A stretch of 20,676 bases of DNA from Actinobacillus sp. (GCA_020026115.1 JAHHQY010000025.1:1-20676); one strand, 5' to 3'; shown: positions 1-7,315, counted from the first letter of the stretch. Translations and numbers: made by a program. Notes: generated by a model not told the origin, from the letters alone.

Positions 1-55
<55 letters not shown>

Positions 56-91
56 GTTGTTGTTTGACGTTGTGCCTGACAACGAGAGCGC

Positions 92-119
92 ATTTTACGG
101 ATTTATTTTCTGCTGTCAA
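92..119 (-). promoter_or_regulatory. Sigma-70 promoter of tRNA-Gly
   Basis: On the minus strand there is a perfect -35 TTGACA (119..114), a 16-nt spacer and a -10 TAAAAT (97..92). A GC-rich discriminator (GCGCTCTCG) follows. The predicted start is near base 85, leaving a leader of about 30 nt before the tRNA. A strong -35 with a GC-rich discriminator is typical of growth-rate-controlled stable RNA promoters; that regulation is inferred. Confidence 0.75.
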
Positions 120-185
120 ACAAAAAAATAAAAAAAGTATTTCAACCGCCTAAAAAAAAGGCGAAAAAAGCAAAAAACAAGAAAA

Positions 186-204
186 TTGCTAAAAAATTTA
201 GCAA
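186..204. other. Perfect 8-bp hairpin in the tRNA-hslV gap
   Basis: TTGCTAAA (186-193) and TTTAGCAA (197-204) are perfect inverted arms around an AAA loop. No T-run follows on the plus strand, so it is a poor terminator. It lies between the divergent tRNA and hslV promoters. The rest of the gap from 56 to 361 is A-rich and otherwise holds only the tRNA promoter, the possible heat-shock promoter and the hslV ribosome binding site. Confidence 0.4.
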
Positions 205-300
205 GTTATGTCTTTAAATTAAGCAGGAAATTTAACGAAAAAGCCGTTTGGCAGAGAATTAAATTTTTTATCAATCCTTATCTTTTTTCATTTACATACA

Positions 301-326
301 TTGAAACATTAAAAAATGCCCTTATT
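301..326 (+). promoter_or_regulatory. Possible sigma-32 (heat-shock) promoter of hslVU
   Basis: TTGAA (301-305) is followed after 13 nt by CCCTTATT (319-326), which resembles the sigma-32 elements CTTGAA and CCCCATNT. It lies about 35 nt before the hslV start. The hslVU operon is a classic sigma-32 target in enterobacteria. The match to the -10 element is imperfect. Confidence 0.45.
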
Positions 327-361
327 TGTCTGCCTATGTTTTACAAAAGAAGGAAAACAAA

Positions 362-904
362 ATGACTACAATTGTCAGTGTTCGACGAAATGGACATGTG
401 GTTGTCGGTGGTGACGGCCAAGTATCTCTAGGAAATACCGTAATGAAAGGCAATGCACGCAAAGTGCGTCGTTTATATAAAGGTAAAGTGTTAGCCGGTT
501 TTGCAGGGGGCACGGCCGATGCTTTTACGCTTTTTGAATTATTTGAACGTAAATTAGAAATGCATAACGGGCATTTATTAAAAAGTGCCGTGGAATTAGC
601 GAAAGATTGGCGCACAGATCGCGCATTACGAAAATTAGAAGCCATGCTCATCGTAGCGGATGAAACAGAAAGTTTAATTATTACAGGGATTGGCGATGTT
701 GTACAACCTGAAGAAGATCAAATTTTAGCGATTGGTTCAGGTGGCAATTATGCGCTTTCGGCAGCAAGAGCTTTGGTGGAAAATACCGATCTTTCTGCTC
801 GTGAAATTGTAGAAAAATCGCTAAAAATTGCAGGCGATATTTGTGTGTACACTAACACGAACTTTACAATTGAAGAATTACCCGCTAACCAAGAAGGAAA
901 ATAA
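362..904 (+). CDS. hslV: ATP-dependent protease subunit HslV (ClpQ)
   Basis: Proteolytic component of the HslUV (ClpQY) cytoplasmic protease, which degrades misfolded and specific regulatory proteins. The protein is 180 aa, the usual length, and begins MTTIVSVRRNGHVV. After removal of Met, Thr1 is the N-terminal nucleophile of this proteasome-like family, which fixes the start at ATG 362. A TTG 36 nt upstream is in frame but would bury the nucleophile. GAAGGA at 349-354 is a well-spaced Shine-Dalgarno. The GDGQ segment and GFAGGTADAFTLFELFE are family hallmarks, and the sequence is very near the H. influenzae protein from memory. It is followed after 3 nt by hslU, so the two are co-translated. 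Confidence 0.97.
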   Translation: MTTIVSVRRNGHVVVGGDGQVSLGNTVMKGNARKVRRLYKGKVLAGFAGGTADAFTLFELFERKLEMHNGHLLKSAVELAKDWRTDRALRKLEAMLIVADETESLIITGIGDVVQPEEDQILAIGSGGNYALSAARALVENTDLSAREIVEKSLKIAGDICVYTNTNFTIEELPANQEGK

Positions 905-907
905 ATT

Positions 908-2239
908 ATGTCAGCTATGACTCCTCGTGAAATTGTTTCAGAACTCGATAAACATATTATAGGTCAACGTGACGCGAAACGTGCTGTGGCCATTGCTTTG
1001 CGTAATCGTTGGCGCCGTATGCAACTACAAGAACCATTACGTCATGAAGTCACGCCGAAAAATATCCTTATGATTGGGCCAACGGGTGTGGGTAAAACAG
1101 AAATTGCGCGTCGTTTAGCGAAATTAGCGAAAGCACCGTTCATTAAAGTTGAAGCGACAAAATTTACTGAAGTAGGTTATGTGGGCAAAGAAGTGGATAG
1201 CATTATTCGCGATTTAACCGACAGCGCGATGAATTTAGTACGCCAAATAGAAATTGAAAAAAATCGTATTCGCGCCGAAGAATTGGCTGAAGAGCGTATA
1301 TTAGATGCCTTATTACCGCCGGCAAAAGATCAATGGGGTAATGTTGAAAGTCACGATTCCAACAGCAGTACGCGCCAAGTTTTCCGTAAAAAATTACGCG
1401 AAGGTCAATTAGATGAGCGTGAAATTGATGTGGAATTATCCGCACCAAGTATGGGCGTAGAAATTATGGCTCCTCCAGGAATGGAAGAAATGACGAATCA
1501 ATTACAGTCTATGTTCCAGCACTTAGGAAGCGATAAAACAAAAAGTCGCAAAATGAAAATTAAAGATGCGCTAAAAGCATTAACAGAAGAAGAAGCGGCA
1601 AAATTAATTAATCCTGAAGAATTAAAGCAAAAAGCAATTGAAGCTGTGGAACAAAACGGTATCGTTTTCTTAGATGAAATCGATAAAATTTGTAAAAAAG
1701 GCGAATACAGTGGCGCAGATGTTTCTCGCGAAGGCGTACAACGCGATTTATTACCTTTAGTGGAAGGCACAACAGTTAATACAAAACATGGTTTGGTTAA
1801 AACCGATCATATTTTATTTATTGCTTCAGGGGCATTCCAAGTTTCTCGCCCGTCGGATTTAATTCCTGAATTACAAGGCCGTTTACCTATTCGCGTAGAG
1901 CTTTCAGCTTTAACTGCGTCAGATTTTGAACGCATTTTAACGGAACCCAATGCCTCGTTAACAGAACAATATCAAGCCTTAATGGCAACAGAGGGCGTTC
2001 AAGTTGAGTTTGCAGAAAGTGCCATTAAAAAAATTGCTGAAGCGGCTTTCCATGTGAATGAAAAAACCGAAAATATCGGTGCGCGTCGTTTACATACCGT
2101 TATGGAACGCTTGATGGATAAAATTTCATTTGATGCAAGTGAAATGAGTGGCCAGCTTGTCACCATTGACGGGGATTATGTAACGGATGCCTTAGATTTA
2201 GTTATCGAAAACGAAGATTTAAGCCGTTTTATTTTATAA
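908..2239 (+). CDS. hslU: HslUV protease ATPase subunit HslU (ClpY)
   Basis: AAA+ unfoldase that recognises substrates, unfolds them and feeds them into HslV. It has 443 aa, the same length as the E. coli protein. Visible elements are Walker A GPTGVGKT (57-64), the pore-loop GYVG (90-93), a variable intermediate domain (about 110-245), Walker B GIVFLDEID (251-259) and sensor-2 GARR (391-394). The C-terminal DLSRFIL is the tail that docks into HslV. Its Shine-Dalgarno (AAGGAAA) lies in the end of hslV, giving a tight two-gene operon. One exact copy of the dispersed TCGCGCCGAA motif sits inside the gene at 1270-1279, coding part of the intermediate domain. Confidence 0.98.
   Translation: MSAMTPREIVSELDKHIIGQRDAKRAVAIALRNRWRRMQLQEPLRHEVTPKNILMIGPTGVGKTEIARRLAKLAKAPFIKVEATKFTEVGYVGKEVDSIIRDLTDSAMNLVRQIEIEKNRIRAEELAEERILDALLPPAKDQWGNVESHDSNSSTRQVFRKKLREGQLDEREIDVELSAPSMGVEIMAPPGMEEMTNQLQSMFQHLGSDKTKSRKMKIKDALKALTEEEAAKLINPEELKQKAIEAVEQNGIVFLDEIDKICKKGEYSGADVSREGVQRDLLPLVEGTTVNTKHGLVKTDHILFIASGAFQVSRPSDLIPELQGRLPIRVELSALTASDFERILTEPNASLTEQYQALMATEGVQVEFAESAIKKIAEAAFHVNEKTENIGARRLHTVMERLMDKISFDASEMSGQLVTIDGDYVTDALDLVIENEDLSRFIL
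1270..1279 (+). repeat. Solo copy of the TCGCGCCGAA motif inside hslU
   Basis: Exact 10-base match to the dispersed motif, here within coding sequence. It is preceded by TAT rather than the usual CT context and followed by GAATTGG. No paired copy is nearby. Confidence 0.6.
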
Positions 2240-2253
2240 GCGACAAAAATAAG

Positions 2254-2281
2254 AAAAAGCCTCTCAAGAGAGGCTTTTTTT
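2254..2281. terminator. Bidirectional rho-independent terminator between hslU and degS
   Basis: Stem GCCTCT (2259-2264) / AGAGGC (2269-2274) with a CAAG loop. It is flanked by an A-run on the left and a T-run on the right, so it can stop transcription from both convergent genes. It lies 19 nt after the hslU stop and only a few bases beyond the degS stop. Confidence 0.85.
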
Positions 2282-2286
2282 ATGGG

Positions 2287-3342
2287 CTATTTTAAGGAAT
2301 TAGCCGACATATTGGCAGGCAGTTCGCCTATCGTTACGTTAAGCACTTTTTTTTGATTAAGTCGCTGTAATTCTACCGTCACGACTTTTTGCGGGGGCGT
2401 ATCACTGACTAATTGCATAAGTTGCGCAGGTGTTTTTGTCGCAATACCATCAAATTTTAAAATAATATCATTGGCTTGAATGCCCGCAATTTCAGCCGGG
2501 CTGTTTTCAGCAACGGCAGTAATCAAAACGCCAGGTAAATTTTCGCCTTTGCCATTATTAAACAAAATGGTGCTTTGCGCGCCGAAATAACCACGAATTA
2601 CTCGGCCATGTAAAATAATTTTTTTCATAATTTGATTAGCCAGTGAAATTGGCGTTGCAAAATTTAATCCCTCAGCAAACTCGGTGTGATTGCGCCCAAT
2701 GCTTAACGTGTTAATGGCGATCAATTCCCCTAAGGTATTGATTAACGCCCCACCTGAATTTCCACGGTTAATTGAAGTATCCGTTTGAATTAAATCTTGC
2801 CGACCTGCGTAATCCCCAATGGCATTACGACCTAACGCACTAATAATACCTTGAGAAACACTTTGCCCTAAGTTGTAAGGGTTACCAATAGCAAGCACCA
2901 CATCGCCCACATGCAAAGGACGCTTAGGATTTTGTGGAATGACCGGCAAAGGATCTGAATGGTTAATTTTTAGCACGGCTAAATCGGTTAGGGCATCGCT
3001 TCCGATTAACTTAGCATTGAAAAATTGCCCGCGTTGTAAAGCGACAACAATTTGTTCCGCATGATCGATCACGTGCTTATTCGTTAAAATATAACCATCT
3101 TTCGTCATAATTACGCCCGAACCTAAACTAGAAATTGATTTTTTTTCCGTAGGCAAAGACTCTTGGAAAGACTGGCTATACACATTCACAACCGCAGGAG
3201 AAGCAATACGCACGGCATTTTTATAAGAGGCAGGTTGCGGTAAGAAAAATGAAAAAATCGGCGTTTCGTGCGGGAGAAAAGCTAAAATAATCCCCGCACA
3301 AGCAAGACCGAGAAAAATGGCTTGTAATAATTTTTTCCACAT
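2287..3342 (-). CDS. degS: Site-1 protease DegS, periplasmic sigma-E stress sensor
   Basis: Inner-membrane-anchored trypsin-like serine protease. In E. coli, misfolded outer-membrane protein C-termini bind its PDZ domain, and it then cleaves RseA to release sigma-E. The protein is 351 aa from ATG 3342, chosen because GGGG sits 7 nt upstream. An ATG at 3378 is in frame but would place the start inside an inverted repeat. An N-terminal membrane anchor spans about 5-24. The catalytic triad is H90 (TNKHV), D120 (DLAVLK) and S196 (GNSGG). One PDZ domain covers about 250-345. A single PDZ domain and a membrane anchor separate it from DegP and DegQ. It lies 60 nt downstream of ribD on the same strand. 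A one-mismatch copy of the dispersed motif is at 2577-2586. Confidence 0.93.
   Translation of the reverse strand: MWKKLLQAIFLGLACAGIILAFLPHETPIFSFFLPQPASYKNAVRIASPAVVNVYSQSFQESLPTEKKSISSLGSGVIMTKDGYILTNKHVIDHAEQIVVALQRGQFFNAKLIGSDALTDLAVLKINHSDPLPVIPQNPKRPLHVGDVVLAIGNPYNLGQSVSQGIISALGRNAIGDYAGRQDLIQTDTSINRGNSGGALINTLGELIAINTLSIGRNHTEFAEGLNFATPISLANQIMKKIILHGRVIRGYFGAQSTILFNNGKGENLPGVLITAVAENSPAEIAGIQANDIILKFDGIATKTPAQLMQLVSDTPPQKVVTVELQRLNQKKVLNVTIGELPANMSANSLK
2577..2586 (+). repeat. One-mismatch solo copy of the motif inside degS
   Basis: GCGCGCCGAA, followed by ATAACC, differs from the dispersed motif only at its first base. It is inside the degS reading frame with no partner nearby. Confidence 0.45.
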
Positions 3343-3354
3343 AAGAAACCCCTT

Positions 3355-3391
3355 TCGCGCCGAAATTTTGCCAACCATTTTTTCGGCGCAA
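3355..3391. repeat. Inverted pair of the TCGCGCCGAA motif between ribD and degS
   Basis: Left copy TCGCGCCGAA (3355-3364) is exact; right copy TTCGGCGCAA (3382-3391) has one mismatch. The perfect paired core is GCGCCGAAA (3357-3365) with TTTCGGCGC (3381-3389) around a 15-nt loop. It follows the ribD stop and ends just before the degS Shine-Dalgarno, so it could act as a partial terminator or form structure in the degS leader. Confidence 0.7.
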
Positions 3392-3402
3392 GTATAGATT
3401 GA

Positions 3403-4533
3403 TTAGTCGTTCTTTGGTTGATAGGTCAGTTTAATATCATCAGCAAAACGTTGAATTTGCATAAGTTGCCAAGAAGGCGCTTGAGCCAGTTCGCTTAAAT
3501 GCGGTAAATGGCAAAAACTTTTCGCTTTATCGCCAAGTAATTTTGGCGCGATATAAACGATGAGTTCATCGACTAAATTTTCCTCAATAAAAGCGCCAGC
3601 CAGTGTCGCGCCCGCTTCTAGCCACAAGGAATTGATTTGACGTTCACCAAGATGTTCAAGCAACTTTGGTAATTGAATGTGCGTTTCGTTTGGTATGATA
3701 ATTTGCTCACAAAAAGACGGAAAAGCCGATAAATCTCGTGCTTTATGGCTGACTAACCACACAGGCGCGGAGGTTTTGAAAAGCTCAGCATTAGGGCTTA
3801 TGCGATGATGGTTATCTAAAAGCACGCGCACAGGTTGACGTAAATTTTCCTGTGCGTAGTTTTCTTGTACTTCAAAAGGCAGTTGTTCATAACGTAAATT
3901 TAAGCGTGGATTATCTTTAAGAACCGTTGAACTTGTGGAAAGAATGGCACAGGCTTGGGCGCGCAAACCTTGAACATCTGAGCGTGATTGGCTATGAGTA
4001 ATCCATTTGCTTTCGCCACTTTCCATAGCGGTACGACCATCTAAACTTACGGCCATTTTTAATTGCACAAAAGGTAAACCTGTGCGCATACGAGTTAAAA
4101 ACGGACGGTTTAATGCTTCCGCTTCTTCGCGTAATAAACCAACGGCCGTTTTAATGCCCGCTTCTTGCAACATCAAAAGGCCTTTGCCGGCAACTTGCGG
4201 ATTAGGATCTTCCATTGCGCTAATCACTTTTACAATGCCCGCTTCAATTAACCCTTTAGCGCAGGGAGGCGTGCGACCAAAATGTGAGCAAGGCTCTAAA
4301 GTGACATAAGCACTAGATCCTTGCGCTTTTTCGCCAGCATCACGCAGAGCCATAACCTCAGCGTGAGGTTCGCCTGCTTTAAAATGAAAACCACGCCCGA
4401 CAATTTCACCGTTTTTAACTAAAACACAGCCTACACGAGGATTGGGCGTTGTTGTGTAAAGGCCTTGCTTGGCTAAATTTAACGCTTCTTGCATAAAAAG
4501 GCGGTCTTGCGCCGAAAAATTGTCTTGTAACAT
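3403..4533 (-). CDS. ribD: Bifunctional riboflavin biosynthesis deaminase/reductase RibD
   Basis: Catalyses the second and third steps of riboflavin synthesis: deamination of the 2,5-diamino pyrimidinone phosphate, then NADPH-dependent reduction of the ribosyl side chain. The protein is 376 aa, typical for the fused enzyme. The N-terminal deaminase domain (about 1-147) carries the zinc site H57-A-E59, C82 (PCSH) and C91 (PPC). The C-terminal reductase domain (about 150-370) begins with KMAVSLDGRTA (159-169) and includes LEAGATL (305-311). ATG 4533 has AGGAT upstream. No other rib gene and no FMN riboswitch is visible in the 198 bp upstream. It may be co-transcribed with degS, although an inverted repeat separates them. 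A one-mismatch motif copy lies at 4507-4516. Confidence 0.95.
   Translation of the reverse strand: MLQDNFSAQDRLFMQEALNLAKQGLYTTTPNPRVGCVLVKNGEIVGRGFHFKAGEPHAEVMALRDAGEKAQGSSAYVTLEPCSHFGRTPPCAKGLIEAGIVKVISAMEDPNPQVAGKGLLMLQEAGIKTAVGLLREEAEALNRPFLTRMRTGLPFVQLKMAVSLDGRTAMESGESKWITHSQSRSDVQGLRAQACAILSTSSTVLKDNPRLNLRYEQLPFEVQENYAQENLRQPVRVLLDNHHRISPNAELFKTSAPVWLVSHKARDLSAFPSFCEQIIIPNETHIQLPKLLEHLGERQINSLWLEAGATLAGAFIEENLVDELIVYIAPKLLGDKAKSFCHLPHLSELAQAPSWQLMQIQRFADDIKLTYQPKND
4507..4516 (+). repeat. One-mismatch solo copy of the motif at the 5' end of ribD
   Basis: TTGCGCCGAA, followed by AAATTG, lies inside the first ten codons of ribD on the opposite strand. It matches the dispersed motif except at position 2. 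Confidence 0.45.
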
Positions 4534-4563
4534 AATTCATCCTAATGAAGAAAAAAGAGAGCT

Positions 4564-4572
4564 AGTTTAGCA
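4564..4572 (-). promoter_or_regulatory. Possible extended -10 promoter of ribD
   Basis: On the minus strand TGCTAAACT matches the extended -10 pattern TGnTATAAT at most positions, about 30 nt before the ribD ATG. No good -35 is seen at 17 nt; TTGTCG lies about 20 nt upstream. Confidence 0.35.
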
Positions 4573-4653
4573 AGCTTGTTGTTTTTTTTCGACAACTGAC
4601 AACAAAAAAGCCAAGGAAGGCAAAATATTTTTCCGCTTAAAAATAAAGCAAAT

Positions 4654-4672
4654 AAAAATTGTTATCATTTAA
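4654..4672. promoter_or_regulatory. Candidate Fur box
   Basis: The 19 bases AAAAATTGTTATCATTTAA, read on the minus strand, match the consensus GATAATGATAATCATTATC at 12 of 19 positions, including an unbroken AATGATAA. It lies 59 nt before the start of the TonB-receptor remnant, where an iron-responsive operator would be expected. It also sits between the divergent remnant and ribD. Confidence 0.5.
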
Positions 4673-4731
4673 ATAAAGTTAAGAAAATGATAGACTTCGT
4701 TTTTTTTTGCAATCAACTAAGAGGATTTTAA

Positions 4732-4899
4732 ATGAAATTATCAAAAGTGTATTGTGCGCTATTTTTAGTGACGCCTGTGGTAGCCGTGGCGCAGAGTGCA
4801 AAACAATTAGAAAGTATTTCCGTTATTTCGGCGCGAGACGAGAGTTCTTTTGCTCAAAATATTCATTCCCCCGTTACCTTAAATAAAGAAACCCAATAA
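4732..4899 (+). pseudogene. N-terminal remnant of a TonB-dependent outer-membrane receptor
   Basis: A 55-codon frame with a good Shine-Dalgarno (GAGG at 4721-4724) and ATG. It encodes a signal peptide (MKLSKVYCALFLVTPVVAVA, cleavage after AVA-QS). A TonB-box-like segment LESISVISAR (26-35) follows, then the opening of a plug domain (AQNIHSPVTLNKE, 41-53). Receptors of this family run to several hundred residues; here TAA comes right after NKETQ and a terminator follows within 3 nt. The barrel and most of the plug are missing, not merely out of frame, because only about 50 bp separate it from htpX. A candidate Fur box upstream supports an iron or heme receptor ancestry. It could still be expressed as a short exported peptide. 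Family assignment rests on motif pattern, not a search. Confidence 0.65.
4827..4836 (-). repeat. Solo copy of the motif inside the receptor remnant
   Basis: TTCGGCGCGA on the plus strand (motif orientation minus), exact, encoding part of the TonB-box region. It is followed by GACGAG on the plus strand. Confidence 0.55.
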
Positions 4900-4901
4900 A
4901 A

Positions 4902-4932
4902 ATGCTCGTAAAAAGACGAGCATTTTTTTTTG
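4902..4932. terminator. Rho-independent terminator between the receptor remnant and htpX
   Basis: Perfect 8-bp stem ATGCTCGT (4902-4909) / ACGAGCAT (4916-4923) with an AAAAAG loop and a run of T to 4932. It begins 3 nt after the remnant's stop and also faces the end of htpX. On the minus strand it has a short T-run, so it may serve both. Confidence 0.88.
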
Positions 4933-4940
4933 TGCAAAAA

Positions 4941-4950
4941 TTCGGTGCGA
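4941..4950 (-). repeat. One-mismatch solo copy of the motif at the htpX 3' end
   Basis: TTCGGTGCGA directly abuts the htpX stop codon (complement of 4952-4954). Read on the minus strand it is ACTCGCACCGAA followed by an A/T-rich tract. Confidence 0.5.
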
Positions 4951-4951
4951 G

Positions 4952-5818
4952 TTACAGTTTTTCTAAAGCTTCAATACGTTTTTCAAGTGGTGGGTGGCTT
5001 AAGAATAAATCGGTTACGCTACCACGTTTTCCGTCAATACCAAAAGCGGCAAGGGAGCCTTGCATATCTTGTGGGTCAGGAATTTGTTCTAAACGACGTA
5101 ACGCGGCAATCATTTTTTGTTTGCCAACTAAACGTGCCGCACCCGCATCAGCGCGAAATTCTCGTTGGCGGGAAAACCACATCGCAATGATGCTGGCAAG
5201 TAAGCCAAAGATAAATTCCAACACCATAGAAACCAGAAAATACACGCCACTGCTCATTACGCCACTTTCTTCTTCGTCATCACCACGAGAGCTGGCGACG
5301 GCATTGGCAATTAAACGAGAAAGGAAAATCACAAAGGTATTAAGAACGCCTTGTAATAACGCCATAGTCACCATATCGCCATTTTTAATATGGCTCATTT
5401 CATGGGCTAAAACCGCTTCTACTTCATTTTCAGTCATACCATTTAATAAGCCTGAACTCACTGCAACAAGGGAATTATTTTTGCTAGGCCCAGTGGCGAA
5501 AGCATTCATTTCTTCTGCGTAATAAATTGCCACTTCCGGCATAGGTAAGTCGTCTTTTTCAGCTAAGCGTTGAATTGTTTGCATTAACCACATTTCAGTG
5601 GCATTACGAGGTGAATGAATAACTTCAGCATTTACCGCACGTAACGCCATAGATTTAGAGAAAAATAGGGAAATTAACGAACCGGCAAAACCAAAAAGTC
5701 CCGCGAAAATTAACAAGCCTAAGGCATCTTGTGAGCGAATGCCGGTTAAGCTCAAAATAATGTTAAAAACAAATAAAACCGCCATGTTGGTGGCAAGGAA
5801 AAGTAAAATGCGCATCAT
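4952..5818 (-). CDS. htpX: Membrane zinc metalloprotease HtpX
   Basis: Inner-membrane M48 protease that degrades damaged membrane proteins alongside FtsH. The protein is 288 aa, usual length. Two N-terminal membrane segments (about 4-24 and 35-53) precede the catalytic domain, and two more lie near 155-175 and 192-212. The zinc site is HEMSH (139-143) with E220 in REFRADAG as third ligand. The C-terminal SHPPLEKRIEAL is characteristic. The start is ATG 5818 (MMRIL), with AAGGAG upstream. A promoter TTGAAA-N16-TATATT is visible upstream. htpX lies near proQ and prc as in E. coli, but here the permease and dinB intervene. Sigma-32 or Cpx control is known in E. coli; I see no clear site here. 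Confidence 0.96.
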   Translation of the reverse strand: MMRILLFLATNMAVLFVFNIILSLTGIRSQDALGLLIFAGLFGFAGSLISLFFSKSMALRAVNAEVIHSPRNATEMWLMQTIQRLAEKDDLPMPEVAIYYAEEMNAFATGPSKNNSLVAVSSGLLNGMTENEVEAVLAHEMSHIKNGDMVTMALLQGVLNTFVIFLSRLIANAVASSRGDDEEESGVMSSGVYFLVSMVLEFIFGLLASIIAMWFSRQREFRADAGAARLVGKQKMIAALRRLEQIPDPQDMQGSLAAFGIDGKRGSVTDLFLSHPPLEKRIEALEKL

Positions 5819-5858
5819 AAGAAGCTCCTTAAGAAGAGAAAGGTTTAAATAGAGTTCA

Positions 5859-5886
5859 AATATAAGAACTCGCGCCGAAATTTCAA
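5859..5886 (-). promoter_or_regulatory. Sigma-70 promoter of htpX overlapping a palindrome arm
   Basis: Minus strand: TTGAAA (5886..5881), 16-nt spacer, TATATT (5864..5859); each hexamer matches 5 of 6 consensus bases. One arm of the dispersed inverted repeat (5868-5883) fills the spacer and part of the -35 element, so structure or protein binding there would affect initiation. Confidence 0.6.
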
Positions 5887-5912
5887 GAAAAGTTAAAAAT
5901 TTCGGCGCGAGT
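5868..5912. repeat. Inverted pair of the motif between the permease gene and htpX
   Basis: ACTCGCGCCGAAATTT (5868-5883) and AAATTTCGGCGCGAGT (5897-5912) are perfect 16-bp arms around a 13-nt loop. Both hold exact copies of the motif. The pair follows the permease stop by about 27 nt and would form a strong hairpin in that transcript. It overlaps the predicted htpX promoter. Confidence 0.85.
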
Positions 5913-5938
5913 CAAAGGGATTTTATGTGTCTAAAAAC

Positions 5939-7255
5939 TTAGCCAACCCAAGCGAATTTTAAAACGAAGAGGGCAGAAACAAACCAAACAGACGGGTGAA
6001 TTTCACGCACGCGACCTGTGCCAAGTTTCATAATGACATAGCTGATAAAACCAAAGGCGATACCTTCAGTAATGGAACAAGTAAAAGGCATCATCGCGGC
6101 GGTAATAAAAGCCGGTGTTGCTTCAGTTAAATCGACCCATTGTACGCGAATTAAACTTGACGCCATTAAAATACCCACATAAACCAACGCCCCTGCCGTT
6201 GCATAAGGTGGAACAAGACTGGCTAAAGGGGAAAAGAAAATAGTCAGTAAAAATAAAACGCCAACAACAACCGCGGTTAAACCTGTACGCCCACCGACGG
6301 AAACCCCAGCGCCACTTTCTACATAAGTTCCCACAGCTGAAGTTCCTAAATAAGCCCCCACAACGCCACTAAAGCTATCAATAAATAACGCTTCGCGCAT
6401 ATGCGGAAAACGGCCTTTTTCATCGCTTAAGCCCGCTTTATCGGTTACGCCTAACAAAGTGCCGGAAGAGTCAAAAAGGGTCACTAAAAGGAAAGAAAAA
6501 ATAATGCCGAATAAGGCCGTATCTAAAGCGCCCCAAACATCTACTTTGCCCACAATTGGCGTTAAATCTGGTGGTAAGGAAATAAAACCATGATAAGACA
6601 CGTTAGGATCGACAAAAAAGGCGATGCTGGTTACCACGACAATGGATACCAAAACACCAGAATAAATATTACGCGCCGCTAAAATGACAATAATAAAAAA
6701 GCCAAGTAAACCTAAAAGTACGGAAGGTTGATGTAAATCCCCAAGGGTCACTAAAGTTGCCGGATTTGGTACAATTAAGTCCATATTTTTAAAGCCAATT
6801 AAAGCAACGAAAAAGCCGATACCTGCGGCAATGCCTACGCGTAAACTAACGGGAATACTGGACATAACCCAATAGCGGACTTTAAAAACACTAATTAAAA
6901 ATAAGCCAACACTTCCCCAAAAAATCGCGCCCATGCCAACTTCCCAAGAATAGCCTAATTTCCCTACAACGGCATAAGCAAAGAAAGCATTTAAGCCCAT
7001 AGCAGGCGCAAGAGCGATAGGTAAATTACTAAAAAGCCCCATAGCGATAGTACCGAAGCCTGCGACTAAACAGGTGGTGGCGAAGACAACTTGTTTATCC
7101 ATACCCGCATCGCCCAAAATAGATGGGTTAACGAAAACCACATACACCATAGTAAAGAACGTGGTAATCCCTGCGACAAGTTCCGTTTTTGGTGTCGTCT
7201 TATGGGCATTTAATTTAAAGATCCGCTCAAATAACGAGCGCTGTGTTGTTTGCAT
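5939..7255 (-). CDS. NCS2-family purine nucleobase permease (AzgA-like)
   Basis: Inner-membrane proton symporter for a purine base (adenine, or guanine/hypoxanthine) in the AzgA-like branch that includes E. coli AdeP, AdeQ, GhxP and GhxQ. The protein is 438 aa and almost entirely hydrophobic, with many membrane segments. Family segments seen are ALAPAMGLNAFF (81-92), LFDSSGTLLGVTDKAGL in the middle, and GTSAVGTYVESGAGVSVGGR. ATG 7255 is chosen because AAGGA lies 9 nt upstream; the ATG at 7264 directly abuts that AAGGA. A 61-nt leader begins at an extended -10 promoter. Which base it carries cannot be told from sequence alone. No PurR box or purine riboswitch is seen. Confidence 0.9.
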   Translation of the reverse strand: MQTTQRSLFERIFKLNAHKTTPKTELVAGITTFFTMVYVVFVNPSILGDAGMDKQVVFATTCLVAGFGTIAMGLFSNLPIALAPAMGLNAFFAYAVVGKLGYSWEVGMGAIFWGSVGLFLISVFKVRYWVMSSIPVSLRVGIAAGIGFFVALIGFKNMDLIVPNPATLVTLGDLHQPSVLLGLLGFFIIVILAARNIYSGVLVSIVVVTSIAFFVDPNVSYHGFISLPPDLTPIVGKVDVWGALDTALFGIIFSFLLVTLFDSSGTLLGVTDKAGLSDEKGRFPHMREALFIDSFSGVVGAYLGTSAVGTYVESGAGVSVGGRTGLTAVVVGVLFLLTIFFSPLASLVPPYATAGALVYVGILMASSLIRVQWVDLTEATPAFITAAMMPFTCSITEGIAFGFISYVIMKLGTGRVREIHPSVWFVSALFVLKFAWVG

Positions 7256-7288
7256 GTTGTACATTCCTTATCAGAATAAAAAAGAAAA

Positions 7289-7315
7289 CGCCGAAAATTT
7301 CATATTTCGGCGCGA
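7289..7315. repeat. Inverted pair of the motif between dinB and the permease gene
   Basis: CGCCGAAA (7289-7296) pairs with TTTCGGCG (7305-7312) around an 8-nt loop. The right copy TTCGGCGCGA (7306-7315) is exact; the left one is degenerate outside the stem. It falls after dinB and within the predicted 5' leader of the permease mRNA. Confidence 0.65.

Noticed and set aside
326..361. hslV starting at TTG 326
   Set aside because: It would add 12 residues before the catalytic Thr, while ATG 362 has a good Shine-Dalgarno and gives the conserved N-terminus.
4604..4620. Minus-strand terminator GCC-N6-GGC with T-run upstream of ribD
   Set aside because: The stem is only 3 bp, and no minus-strand gene ends there.
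4902..5522. A 206-codon open frame on the plus strand opposite htpX
   Set aside because: It is antisense to a clearly conserved htpX with all catalytic residues, begins inside the terminator, and its product has no recognisable features.
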